A program made the translations under genes and the position numbers. Below, one piece after another: positions 52,285 through 60,904 of a stretch of DNA of 64,000 nt. The DNA comes from Ruminiclostridium hungatei (lineage in GTDB: Bacteria; Bacillota; Clostridia; Acetivibrionales; DSM-1351), in contig NZ_MZGX01000016.1 of assembly GCF_002051585.1 (NCBI RefSeq), forward strand, positions 1 through 64,000. Reading direction: 5' to 3'. The first letter of the stretch is position 1. Each line of letters starts with the position of its first letter. The notes beneath the pieces were generated by a model that was not told the DNA's origin, searched no databases, and worked only from the letters and a program-made list of their open reading frames with translations.

Positions 52285-53226
52285 TTAAGAAAATATTTTT
52301 TTTATTACCTTTTTAACAGATAACAGTGGTAGCAATAAAGCAAACATAACTATTGTCCTATTAGGAATTAACTTAAGGGAAGATAAAAAGTTTCTAAATT
52401 CATTATACCTTATAGCGTAGATAAATACAGAAATAGAGCGTTCTAAATATTCTCGTGTAAAATCATATTTATATTTAAAGTGCTCATTTATGGCATTTAT
52501 CAACAATATGTGGTCATTATATTGTTGTATGGGATTTCTCAAGGAATTATAATTACTCTCCCCTTCTATGCTTCTGCACCTATATACTGACATCACTTCA
52601 TCTAAAATTCTAATTTTGCCGTTATCCAGTAACAGCATACACAATGTTAGATCCCCAATATATTTATGCGCTTTATATAATATTGAAAAATCAAAATATT
52701 TATTTAAATAAATATTCCTGTAAACTGTGGCTACTGCCGAAAAGTAATGGCCCCTGAGAAACAAGTCACTCGTTACATCTTTACCAACGATTCTTCGTGA
52801 TTTTGGATATCTTGATAAGTATCTCCCTTCGAGATCTCTTGCTTCAATAATATGGCTGACTCCTAAATATTCACCATTCTTTTCAAGAAAATCAACCTGT
52901 TTTTGAAGCTTATACTCATCAATCCAATAATCATCGCCCTCCAGGCAAGCAATATATTTCCCATCAGCCTTTTGAAAAATATTATAGCTATTCTTAGTCC
53001 CGCCAATATTTTGTTCATTAAAAATCAATATAAATTTATCAGGATACTTCTCTTTATACTCAAGCAGAATTTCCCTGGAACTGTCTGTTGATTTATCTTC
53101 GCCAACTATTATTTGGTATTCAAAGTTTACTTTCTGCATCAGAATACTTTCAATGGCTTGTCGTAGGTATTTTTCGTGATTATATACAATTAAAGCAACA
53201 CTCACCATCACTTTATACTCTTCCAA
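52285..53226 (-). CDS. Glycosyltransferase family 2
   Basis: The roughly 313-residue GT-A inverting transferase has VSVALIVYNHEKYLRQAIESI at the N-terminus, GEDKSTDSS (nucleotide site), and LEGDDYW in place of the DxD motif. The C-terminal 80 residues are basic and hydrophobic, possibly a membrane contact. The likely start is TTG 53226, with GGAGG 7 bp upstream; ATG 53241 is in frame but has no site. It should add one sugar to the repeat unit; the sugar is unknown. Confidence 0.88.
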   Translation of the reverse strand: MEEYKVMVSVALIVYNHEKYLRQAIESILMQKVNFEYQIIVGEDKSTDSSREILLEYKEKYPDKFILIFNEQNIGGTKNSYNIFQKADGKYIACLEGDDYWIDEYKLQKQVDFLEKNGEYLGVSHIIEARDLEGRYLSRYPKSRRIVGKDVTSDLFLRGHYFSAVATVYRNIYLNKYFDFSILYKAHKYIGDLTLCMLLLDNGKIRILDEVMSVYRCRSIEGESNYNSLRNPIQQYNDHILLINAINEHFKYKYDFTREYLERSISVFIYAIRYNEFRNFLSSLKLIPNRTIVMFALLLPLLSVKKVIKKIFS

Positions 53227-53276
53227 ATTTAGTTCCTCCATATAATAAGCTATAGTAAGTTCTGAATATTAAAAAC

Positions 53277-54536
53277 TCAGCATATTTCATTATATATGCT
53301 TAAAAGTGTATCAAGGTTTTCCTTCCCGTTATTGACTTTTAATGCATGCTCTCTCGCGTTTGCTGAAAATTTAAGTGCTATCTCCTGATTTCTGAAAATT
53401 TCACATACATAATACGCCAACATATATGGTGCATCATGCTGATATAAGTACCCGTCTACTTCGTGATTAATTCTATCTATTACTCCACCTACATATGAAG
53501 CCACACAAGGAACCCCTAATAATTTTGCTTCACTCAGGGAATTTGATTCATTTTCAATTGTGGATGCTGAAACAAATACATTGGCCTTTAAATAATGTTC
53601 GCACATTTGCTTTTCATCTAAATGACCAGTAAATACAACATTACTTTCTACGTTGTATTTTTTTATTAATTTTTTAATATATTTATTATAATACGTTAAA
53701 GATAAAGTACTTTTTAATGATGAGCCCTTTAGTATATTTTTACCTCCTATATAGATTTTAGTATCAGGGAACTCTTTCAATATAATTGATAATGCTTCAA
53801 TAACATAATGCAGTCCTTTAACCGGATAGTGTCCCTGGCTTAAAAAAATGGAGTATTTCTCACAATAATCAATACTCCATGTATGATTATAAAATTCATT
53901 TCTTAATGTCTCATTACAACAATAATATTTTGCGCCCGGATTAATTTGAGAACAGCAGGCTTTATCCCATGTAGTTCGTCCAATAATATGTCCAGCTTTT
54001 TTTATTGTCTCAATTTCATTTTTGCCCCTGTTTATAAATATTTTCCTTAACCCAATTACACTGTCCCTCAATATTATATTTCTAAGAGTACGGGAATAAA
54101 TGACTTTTACAGGCAAATCCGCCAAAACATGCTTGGCGATAATTGATACCATCCCCTGAATTGACACAACAGTGCTGACTTTTTTATTGTTACATGTATT
54201 AAGCATTGATAACGATTGTGCCATTTCAGTCCCATGTATATGCACGATATCAGGATCTGAATCATTAATAATTTCCATAAACACAGGATTTAAAAACAGC
54301 ATTTTTTTATTATTGTCTCTTACCTCTTGAAATACATAATATTTTATATTTTGTCCAAATAATTTTTTATAACCATTAATCCCTTTTTTAGGAAATGCAA
54401 TTGACAATTCCACTCCCTCAATACCGGATAACAGTTGAGAGGTACTCATTAGCCATCCACCTAACTGAATAGGCTTCTCGTTCATTAATAAACTTGCTTC
54501 AGGTAAAGGTATATTAATCAACCATAAAATTTTCAT
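53277..54536 (-). CDS. Glycosyltransferase family 4
   Basis: The 419-residue GT-B enzyme has an N-terminal domain starting MKILWLINIPLPEAS and a donor domain with FLSQGHYPVKGLHYVIEAL, VFTGHLDEKQM and the ESNSLSEAKLLGVPCVAS segment that carries the conserved Glu pair of GT4. ATG 54536 is used, with AGGGG 7 bp upstream; the frame opens 63 bp earlier. It lies between two other transferase genes in the 54-60 kb operon. Confidence 0.88.
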   Translation of the reverse strand: MKILWLINIPLPEASLLMNEKPIQLGGWLMSTSQLLSGIEGVELSIAFPKKGINGYKKLFGQNIKYYVFQEVRDNNKKMLFLNPVFMEIINDSDPDIVHIHGTEMAQSLSMLNTCNNKKVSTVVSIQGMVSIIAKHVLADLPVKVIYSRTLRNIILRDSVIGLRKIFINRGKNEIETIKKAGHIIGRTTWDKACCSQINPGAKYYCCNETLRNEFYNHTWSIDYCEKYSIFLSQGHYPVKGLHYVIEALSIILKEFPDTKIYIGGKNILKGSSLKSTLSLTYYNKYIKKLIKKYNVESNVVFTGHLDEKQMCEHYLKANVFVSASTIENESNSLSEAKLLGVPCVASYVGGVIDRINHEVDGYLYQHDAPYMLAYYVCEIFRNQEIALKFSANAREHALKVNNGKENLDTLLSIYNEIC

Positions 54537-54614
54537 ATGATAAGTTCCCCTTACATCCATTCTAAGAAATATGATAAAGTATAATTTCTTGTTATGCACA
54601 ACACTATTTACTTA

Positions 54615-55835
54615 TCATTCTTTTAAATTATTTTTTAGAAAATTATTAATTTTTTCTCCTTGATCTTGATATCTCTTACTTCTTGCGAATTTTTCAGCCT
54701 TTCTTCCAATTTCAGTTCTCTCTTGTTGAGGCATGTTCATTATTTGTTTTAGCCTTTTATATATTGTTTCAGGTCTGTTATTCTCCAAAAGTATGACATA
54801 GTTTTCATATTCCTTTGGTATCCCTGGCAGCATCGTAGTAATGATTGGAGTACCAGAAAGCATATATTCTAATGTTTTTGAAGGAAATGAGTATTTTACA
54901 TATTCATCCTCATCTGAACGAGCATTAATCAGGAAATCAGCACCTCTTTGAATTTCTAATACTCTTTCATTTGAAACAAAGCCATTAAAACTAATTCTTT
55001 TATTTAAAGAACAAATATGCTTAAGCTCTTCTTCATAGTCTCCGCAACCATATATCTCCAGTACTATATCTTCGTCTTTTATTAAGTTAAATCCTTCAAC
55101 AATATTATTTATTCCATATTGTCGACTAACAGCTCCGGTATAAAGAACTTTGGTAAATTTTCCGTCTGCCTTTTCCGGCTTAGTAACGGGAATATCATTT
55201 TCATCTATTATTCCTTCGATAACCAAATAAGGTCTGTCTGGGGCAAAATCTTCTGCTAAATACTTAGTCAGTACTATAACCTTAGATGCATGCCTCATAA
55301 AAAATTTAGAGACTAAAAACTCTGCTGTTCTCAGCTTTGATTTCAAAAAGCTTTCTCTGCTGTTCCTAACTGACGGCATATCAGTCCAAACACCAATATA
55401 GTCAATATTGAATATTTTTGAAATGATATACCCTGTTACCATAAACGGGACATGAACGGAATATACAATTACACCACCTTTGTTATCAATCCCTTTATAC
55501 TTTTTTAACCCATAGTAAAAAGCTGATAAAAACCTTGAGATTATTTTTAGCAGACCAAAATTCAAAAATGGAATCTCACATATATTTATTTCTTTATTAC
55601 AAATGTTAACCGTCCAACTATTTCCTTTAACTTTTTTTCTCGAAAAATAGGGATAATCAGAAACAGGCCTTGCTGAAATATATGTAAAATTAAAAATATC
55701 CCTAGCCTCCAAGCTTTTAATTAAATTCCAATTAAACCTGTGGGTTTGAATGGCCGGAAATCTATCATTTGTTAATATATCTTCCAATTCGCTATCTGGA
55801 ACAGCAAAGCCAAAAACCAGAAAGTTTTTTTTCAT
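54615..55835 (-). CDS. Glycosyltransferase family 4, possibly L-FucNAc transferase
   Basis: The 406-residue GT-B enzyme resembles WbuB-type transferases (VYSVHVPFMVTGYIISKIF, then DYIGVWTDMPSVR; donor domain VLYTGAVSRQYGINNIVEGF and YSFPSKTLEYMLSGTPIITT). Its ATG overlaps the capG stop by one base (TAATG), preceded by GGGGGAAA, so it is translated directly after the three UDP-L-FucNAc genes. That position suggests it transfers L-FucNAc (inference). Confidence 0.87.
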   Translation of the reverse strand: MKKNFLVFGFAVPDSELEDILTNDRFPAIQTHRFNWNLIKSLEARDIFNFTYISARPVSDYPYFSRKKVKGNSWTVNICNKEINICEIPFLNFGLLKIISRFLSAFYYGLKKYKGIDNKGGVIVYSVHVPFMVTGYIISKIFNIDYIGVWTDMPSVRNSRESFLKSKLRTAEFLVSKFFMRHASKVIVLTKYLAEDFAPDRPYLVIEGIIDENDIPVTKPEKADGKFTKVLYTGAVSRQYGINNIVEGFNLIKDEDIVLEIYGCGDYEEELKHICSLNKRISFNGFVSNERVLEIQRGADFLINARSDEDEYVKYSFPSKTLEYMLSGTPIITTMLPGIPKEYENYVILLENNRPETIYKRLKQIMNMPQQERTEIGRKAEKFARSKRYQDQGEKINNFLKNNLKE

Positions 55836-56962
55836 TAATATTTCCCCCAAACTACTCTATTTACATAGTCGGTATAAGAAATAAGTAATCTAAGCACTTT
55901 CTCCGAAACATTAGGCATACAGTAATCCGCAACTTTTCTAAAGTGTTTATCTCCACCTGATTCCAGTATTTCTAATCCCTGCATTATCCTATCCTTATCC
56001 AGCCCGACCATCATTACAGCCGTCTCTTCCATAGCTTCCGGCCTTTCATGCGCTTGTCTCAGATTCAGTGCTTTAAATCCAAGAATTGAAGACTCCTCAC
56101 TTATAGTTCCGCTATCACTTAATGTTGCCTTAGCCTTCATCTGTAATTTAACATAATCAATAAATCCATGAGGCTTCATTAGCGAAACCAAAGAATTGAA
56201 TTTGATTCCTTGTTGCTCTATCCTTTTTCTTGTTCTCGGATGGGTGCTAAATATTATTGGAAGATTATATCTTTCTGCTACCGCATTTATACTTTCAACC
56301 AAATCTTTAAAATTTTTATCAGAGCTTATATTTTCCTCTCTGTGGGCTGAAACTACAAAATATTGGCCCTCCTCCAGGCTAAGTCTTTTCAAAACATCTG
56401 ACTTTTCTATATCTTCTATGTTTGAGTTTATGACTTCAAACATAGGGCTTCCGGTTTTTACGATTCTATCCGCCGGAAAGCCTTCCCTTAACAAATATTC
56501 TCTTGCAATGTCACTATATGTCAAATTAATATCTGATATGTGATCTACAATCTTCCTGTTTGTTTCTTCAGGTACTCTTTGGTCAAAGCATCTATTTCCA
56601 GCCTCCATATGGAAAATCGGGATATGCCTTCTTTTTGCAGCTATTGCAGCTAAACAACTATTTGTATCTCCGAGTACTAAAAATGCATTTGGATTTTCTT
56701 TTTCAAGTATTGGTTCGATTTTTACAAGGATGTTCCCAATAGTTTCAACTGCTGTACCTGTTGCTGCATCAAGAAAATAATCTGGCTTTTTCAAGCCAAA
56801 ATCTTTAAAAAATACTTCATTTAACTCGTAATCATAATTTTGGCCAGTATGTACCAAAATGTGTTCTATGGACTCTGAATTATTAAGTCTATTTATAACC
56901 GCCGACAGCCTGATAATTTCAGGCCTTGTTCCAACAACCGTCACAACCTTAAGCTTTTGCAT
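55835..56962 (-). CDS. capG: UDP-sugar 2-epimerase CapG/FnlC (WecB family)
   Basis: The 375-residue non-hydrolysing 2-epimerase has VVGTRPEIIRLSAVI, HTGQNYDYELNEVFF, VLGDTNSCLAAI and SDSGTISEESSILGFKALNLR, all WecB family marks. In the CapE-CapF-CapG route the last enzyme turns UDP-N-acetyl-L-pneumosamine into UDP-N-acetyl-L-fucosamine. The gene directly follows capF by 2 bp, which supports that role over UDP-ManNAc synthesis. GGAGG lies 7 bp before the ATG. Confidence 0.9.
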   Translation of the reverse strand: MQKLKVVTVVGTRPEIIRLSAVINRLNNSESIEHILVHTGQNYDYELNEVFFKDFGLKKPDYFLDAATGTAVETIGNILVKIEPILEKENPNAFLVLGDTNSCLAAIAAKRRHIPIFHMEAGNRCFDQRVPEETNRKIVDHISDINLTYSDIAREYLLREGFPADRIVKTGSPMFEVINSNIEDIEKSDVLKRLSLEEGQYFVVSAHREENISSDKNFKDLVESINAVAERYNLPIIFSTHPRTRKRIEQQGIKFNSLVSLMKPHGFIDYVKLQMKAKATLSDSGTISEESSILGFKALNLRQAHERPEAMEETAVMMVGLDKDRIMQGLEILESGGDKHFRKVADYCMPNVSEKVLRLLISYTDYVNRVVWGKY

Positions 56963-56964
56963 CT

Positions 56965-58074
56965 TTAAACCTCCGAAACATATGTGTCCGGCCTTTCCGG
57001 ATCAAAATACTCATTTGCCCACATAACTGTTACCATGTCTGTCTCGCCCAAATTGATAATCTTATGGATATACCCTGGGGGAATATCTATAACTTCTAAC
57101 TTATTTCCGCTTACATAATACTCAATAATTTCTTGGCAATAAATTTTTCTGAACTTAATAACGCCCTCTCCACTAACAACTAGAAATTTTTCGTTTTTTG
57201 TATGATGCCAATGGTTGCCTTTGGTAATCCCAGGCTTTGAAATATTTATAGAAACTTGTCCCCTGTCCGGAGTTTTTATAAACTCGGTAAACGATCCTCT
57301 ATTATCTACATTCATCTTTAAAGCATAACTGAACTTGTCTTCAGGAAGGTAGCTTAAATAAGTGCTATACAGTTTTTTTACAAATTGATCTGACATGTCT
57401 GGGATATACTTGCTACTGCGAATTTCCTTAAATGAATATAACAATTCAGATAATGCTCCCAGCTTTATATTGTAAATAGGTTCTATAGAACAATATCCAT
57501 CACGGCTATTTCCCCAATTTTTTAATACTTTTATAAATTCTTTAACAACATCATCTATATAAACTAGCTGTAGTTCAGTTTCTGCATTATTTATTACAAT
57601 AGGCAAACCACTTGCTATATTGTTGCAGAATGTCGCCACAACACTGTTATAATTTGGTTTACACCACTTACCAAAAACATTTTGCAATCTATAAATAAAC
57701 ACTTTTATGCACCTATCATTGCTATATTGCAATAAAATCTCTTCTGCAGCCTTTTTGCTTATTCCATACGGATTATCAAGCTCTGCCTGAATAGATGAGG
57801 TTACTACAATCGGACAATTATTTTTATTTTTCTTAAGCAGTTCCAATAACTGAGAGGTAAACTCACAATTTCCCTCAATAAAATCCTTTTCTCTTTGTGT
57901 CCTATTTATGCCTGCAAGATGAAAAACAAAATCACACCTTGTTGTATATTCATCTAAAAATTCATTACAGGAGTCTTTATCATATTCATATATTTCTAAA
58001 AACCCTTCATTTTTTAGCTGAGTAACAAGATTTTTACCTATAAACCCTCTAGCTCCAGTAACTAATATTTTCAT
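56965..58074 (-). CDS. capF: CapF-like epimerase/reductase with cupin domain
   Basis: The 369-residue bifunctional protein has an N-terminal SDR domain (KILVTGARGFIGKNLVTQL; YGISKKAAEE with Tyr and Lys) and a C-terminal cupin (about 250-365) with GNHWHHTKNEKFLVVSG, which holds the metal-binding His residues. CapF epimerises C3 and then reduces C4 of the UDP-keto sugar to UDP-N-acetyl-L-talosamine-type product. Its ATG overlaps the capE stop by 4 bp. The full two-domain architecture is intact. Confidence 0.92.
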   Translation of the reverse strand: MKILVTGARGFIGKNLVTQLKNEGFLEIYEYDKDSCNEFLDEYTTRCDFVFHLAGINRTQREKDFIEGNCEFTSQLLELLKKNKNNCPIVVTSSIQAELDNPYGISKKAAEEILLQYSNDRCIKVFIYRLQNVFGKWCKPNYNSVVATFCNNIASGLPIVINNAETELQLVYIDDVVKEFIKVLKNWGNSRDGYCSIEPIYNIKLGALSELLYSFKEIRSSKYIPDMSDQFVKKLYSTYLSYLPEDKFSYALKMNVDNRGSFTEFIKTPDRGQVSINISKPGITKGNHWHHTKNEKFLVVSGEGVIKFRKIYCQEIIEYYVSGNKLEVIDIPPGYIHKIINLGETDMVTVMWANEYFDPERPDTYVSEV

Positions 58075-59096
58075 TTTATTAATCTCCAAGCATCGATTTC
58101 CTCCCTAATGTACTGGAGTGTCAAAAGCTTTTCTTTTACTTCTGCTACATTAAGCAACCTGGTGTTATTAGAGTTATACTCTGTCAATTTCGACCTTTCC
58201 TTATTCCCGTCAATGAAATATTTATCATAATTTAAATCTCTATTATCTGCCGGTACCTTATAAAATCCGCCTAGATCAATTGCATTTTCACATTCTTCAT
58301 TTGTAAGCAAGGTTTCATACATCTTTTCTCCGTGCCTTATACCAATGATCTTAACATCTTTCTCGTAGTCAAATAACTCCCGCACTGCTTGTGCCAGTAC
58401 TCCAATTGTGCATGCAGGAGCTTTTTGAACCATTATATCTCCACTTTCAGCATTTTTAAATGCAAAGAGTACTAATTCAACCGCCTCTTCAAGGCTCATT
58501 ATAAATCTTGTCATTTCCGGTTCTGTAATTGTCATAGCTTGTCCGGACTTTATCTGATCTATGAACAAAGGAATCACACTTCCCCTGGAACACATAACAT
58601 TACCATAACGCGTACCGCAAATTGAAGTTTTTTGTGAATCCACCGTTCGTGACTTTGCAACAAAAACCTTTTCCATCATTGCCTTTGATGTACCCATTGC
58701 ATTTACTGGATAAGCGGCTTTATCTGTTGAAAGACATATTACTTTTTTGACGCCTGCTTCAATAGCAGCAGTTAGTACATTATCTGTTCCTAGCACATTC
58801 GTTTTTACTGCCTCTAAGGGGAAAAATTCACAAGATGGCACCTGTTTTAGTGCAGCCGCATGAAAGATATAGTCAACACCATACATAGCATTTTTTACGC
58901 TTGCAATATCACGTACATCGCCAATATAATACTTTATCTGTTCGCTTCTATATTCTTTTCTCATATCATCTTGTTTTTTTTCGTCTCGGGAGAATATGCG
59001 TATTTGACCTATGTCAGTGTTCAAGAATCTCTTAAGTACAGCATTTCCGAAAGATCCTGTACCACCTGTTATAAGTATGGTTTTATCTTTAAACAT
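58071..59096 (-). CDS. capE: CapE/FnlA UDP-GlcNAc 4,6-dehydratase/5-epimerase
   Basis: The 341-residue soluble SDR has ITGGTGSFGNAVLKRFL at the N-terminus, FHAAALKQVPSCEFFPLEA, STDKAAYPVNAMGTSK, GTRYGNVMCSRGSVIPLF and a GIRHGEKMYETL C-terminal segment, all matching CapE/FnlA. It starts UDP-L-FucNAc synthesis from UDP-GlcNAc. GGAGA lies 8 bp before the ATG. It follows the MarR-like regulator gene by 28 bp and begins the biosynthetic part of this operon. Confidence 0.94.
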   Translation of the reverse strand: MFKDKTILITGGTGSFGNAVLKRFLNTDIGQIRIFSRDEKKQDDMRKEYRSEQIKYYIGDVRDIASVKNAMYGVDYIFHAAALKQVPSCEFFPLEAVKTNVLGTDNVLTAAIEAGVKKVICLSTDKAAYPVNAMGTSKAMMEKVFVAKSRTVDSQKTSICGTRYGNVMCSRGSVIPLFIDQIKSGQAMTITEPEMTRFIMSLEEAVELVLFAFKNAESGDIMVQKAPACTIGVLAQAVRELFDYEKDVKIIGIRHGEKMYETLLTNEECENAIDLGGFYKVPADNRDLNYDKYFIDGNKERSKLTEYNSNNTRLLNVAEVKEKLLTLQYIREEIDAWRLIK

Positions 59097-59124
59097 GTTT
59101 ATGTCTCCTTGGTTTTTTCTACAC

Positions 59125-59664
59125 TTAAATTAGTTGAAGCAAATTTATTACTGATGTATTTTTCTGTGACAGTTGACTATATTCTTCATTACTAAGTACA
59201 ATAATAACTATCTTATCCTGAGTATTTTTAAAAGAATCATGGATGTCAAAATCAGAACAATGTCTATCAATAAGTTTTATTTTATTATTTTTAATCTGCA
59301 TAACTGCCATTTTAACCAACTCGCTTATTTCGTCATGTTCGAGAACTATATATATACTGTAGTTCTGCTCTAACATATCTATTAACAAACTTTTTATTTT
59401 CTTTGTTGTTTCAATTATGAAATCATAATGTAATTTTATATAAACTCTTGTCTTTTTTACCTTTTCAGCGACTCCTGCCGGAGTGAGCATATAGGCAACC
59501 CTGTTCATAGGTATCTGTCTAATCTTAATAAGACCCTCATGCACCATTTTGTTTATTAGCAAATTAACGCTGCCTAAAGAAAGTTCCGCTTTCTTTGACA
59601 GTTCCCGCTGAGTTATATTTTCATTTTTTTCTATTTCATTAAGTAAAATATATTCTTTGTCCAC
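59125..59664 (-). CDS. MarR-like winged-helix regulator of the glycan operon
   Basis: The 179-residue protein has a winged helix in its first 75 residues (NITQRELSKKAELSLGSVNLLINKMVHEG helix-turn-helix, then a YMLTPAGVAEK wing), a linking helix, and a C-terminal alpha/beta part (about 100-179) that could bind a ligand or phosphate. EPS-associated MarR-type regulators share this first part. The start is GTG with GGAGAG 8 bp upstream. It heads the operon, immediately after a strong promoter with an overlapping palindrome, so autoregulation is likely (inference). Confidence 0.85.
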   Translation of the reverse strand: MDKEYILLNEIEKNENITQRELSKKAELSLGSVNLLINKMVHEGLIKIRQIPMNRVAYMLTPAGVAEKVKKTRVYIKLHYDFIIETTKKIKSLLIDMLEQNYSIYIVLEHDEISELVKMAVMQIKNNKIKLIDRHCSDFDIHDSFKNTQDKIVIIVLSNEEYSQLSQKNTSVINLLQLI

Positions 59665-59677
59665 CCAAAATCTCTCC

Positions 59678-59698
59678 TGTGTTCAAATATTGAACACA
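59678..59698. promoter_or_regulatory. Palindromic operator over the transcription start
   Basis: TGTGTTCAA-ATA-TTGAACACA has perfect 9-bp arms and a 3-bp centre. The predicted start of transcription (about 59695) falls inside it. It is 14 bp before the regulator's start codon and is the best candidate site for that regulator. Confidence 0.75.
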
Positions 59699-59701
59699 CT
59701 A

Positions 59702-59730
59702 ATTATATTCCAATTGAAAAGCCTTGTCAA
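59702..59730 (-). promoter_or_regulatory. Consensus promoter of the regulator-capEFG operon
   Basis: Minus-strand TTGACA (59725-59730), a 17-bp spacer and TATAAT (59702-59707): both hexamers and the spacing are ideal. Such a strong promoter would normally need repression, which fits the overlapping palindrome. Confidence 0.88.
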
Positions 59731-59736
59731 ATAAAT

Positions 59737-59763
59737 AAACACCAGATTTAACCTCTGGTGTTT
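59737..59763 (-). terminator. Terminator of the TolC-like gene pair
   Basis: A 10-bp stem, AAACACCAGA with TCTGGTGTTT, has a 7-nt loop and is followed on the minus strand by a T-rich tail. It lies 6 bp past the stop at 59769 and separates the TolC-like genes from the regulator promoter. Confidence 0.85.
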
Positions 59764-59768
59764 TATTT

Positions 59769-60887
59769 CTACTTACTCAAATACTTGGAAAATTCCAGGC
59801 TCTGCATATATAAGTTTAGCTTGGCTTTTAACAATAATATTTCAGCGTTGTCTCTTTGTGAAATATACTCTGTCATACTCGTGTAATCGATAGTCCCAAG
59901 TTTATACTTTTTCTGGGCGATATCCGCGTCTTTTTTAGCTAAATCATACTTTATACTGTTGATTGACACGTCATCACTACTATTCAACAGGGTGTTGTAA
60001 TCTTTTCTTATATTACTTTCAACGTCTGAAAGTGCATTGTTTATTTTGTATGAACTATTGGCAATAGTATCCTCTAATGCCTCCTTGCCAGGATAATTCT
60101 TATTGTTTGTATTATCATTTATGTTTTTCAGCCCTATTTTGGCTTCTTCCAGCTCATTTTTCAGTCTCTTTACTGACATGTCTGTTTTTTGATTATTTAA
60201 TATAAAGGTGTCTATCTGTTGGCTGTCAAATATTATATTGTAATTAACTCCGGGTATGTCAAGTTCGGTCAAAACTATTTCATTGTCCAGCTTATTTCCT
60301 AAAAGTGCGTTCAGACCTAATAATGAATTTTGCCGTTCTCTTCTTAACTGTTCCAGATTAAAATTCTCAATATCCAGATTATCTTTAATACTTTCATACG
60401 CAGAACTTGTTATTTTTCCCGACTTAAGCTTAAGCGCCGCAGTTTCCAATTCCTTCTTTGTATTATTGACAGTCTTAAGCTTCAAGTCAAATTGTTTGTT
60501 TAAGATAAGTAAGGTAAAATATTTTTCAGTTAAATCCGATTTCAGGTTCCGAATTGTTTCTTCCTTGCTACTTTTCATGTATGTAAGAGAATTGAAGCTT
60601 TGCACCGGATATAATAACTCCTGATTTCTATATTCAATCTGTTCAACATCACTTCTTCCAACATTGTATTTCGCATCCACAGCGATGCTGCAAACATTAT
60701 AGTACCTATCTTGTGCTGTTTTTATTTTTGCATCCTGAGTTTTTAAATTTTCATTTACACTTATCATTAAATCTAAAGCATATTTATAACTTATTTTATC
60801 AGGACTTTCTGCAAATGTAATATTGGCCGAAATAGTAAATATTAAACTCAATACCAGAAATATAGCTTTTTTTCCCAATTTTCTCAT
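59769..60887 (-). CDS. TolC-like coiled-coil secreted protein, second of a pair
   Basis: The 372-residue protein has a signal peptide (core about 7-21, ending near ITFAES) and long helices with heptad-like spacing (about 70-200 and 215-365), with YFTLLILNKQFDLKLKTVNNTKKELETAALKLKSGKI typical of the TolC/OMF repeat, recurring near 335 as KKYKLGTIDYTSM. In a monoderm there is no outer membrane for a TolC channel, so the role is unknown; a wall-spanning or periplasm-like scaffold for glycan export is one idea. ATG 60887 has GAGGTG upstream and follows the first copy with a short gap. Confidence 0.75.
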   Translation of the reverse strand: MRKLGKKAIFLVLSLIFTISANITFAESPDKISYKYALDLMISVNENLKTQDAKIKTAQDRYYNVCSIAVDAKYNVGRSDVEQIEYRNQELLYPVQSFNSLTYMKSSKEETIRNLKSDLTEKYFTLLILNKQFDLKLKTVNNTKKELETAALKLKSGKITSSAYESIKDNLDIENFNLEQLRRERQNSLLGLNALLGNKLDNEIVLTELDIPGVNYNIIFDSQQIDTFILNNQKTDMSVKRLKNELEEAKIGLKNINDNTNNKNYPGKEALEDTIANSSYKINNALSDVESNIRKDYNTLLNSSDDVSINSIKYDLAKKDADIAQKKYKLGTIDYTSMTEYISQRDNAEILLLKAKLNLYMQSLEFSKYLSK

Positions 60888-60904
60888 TATTTCACCTCGT
60901 TTAT

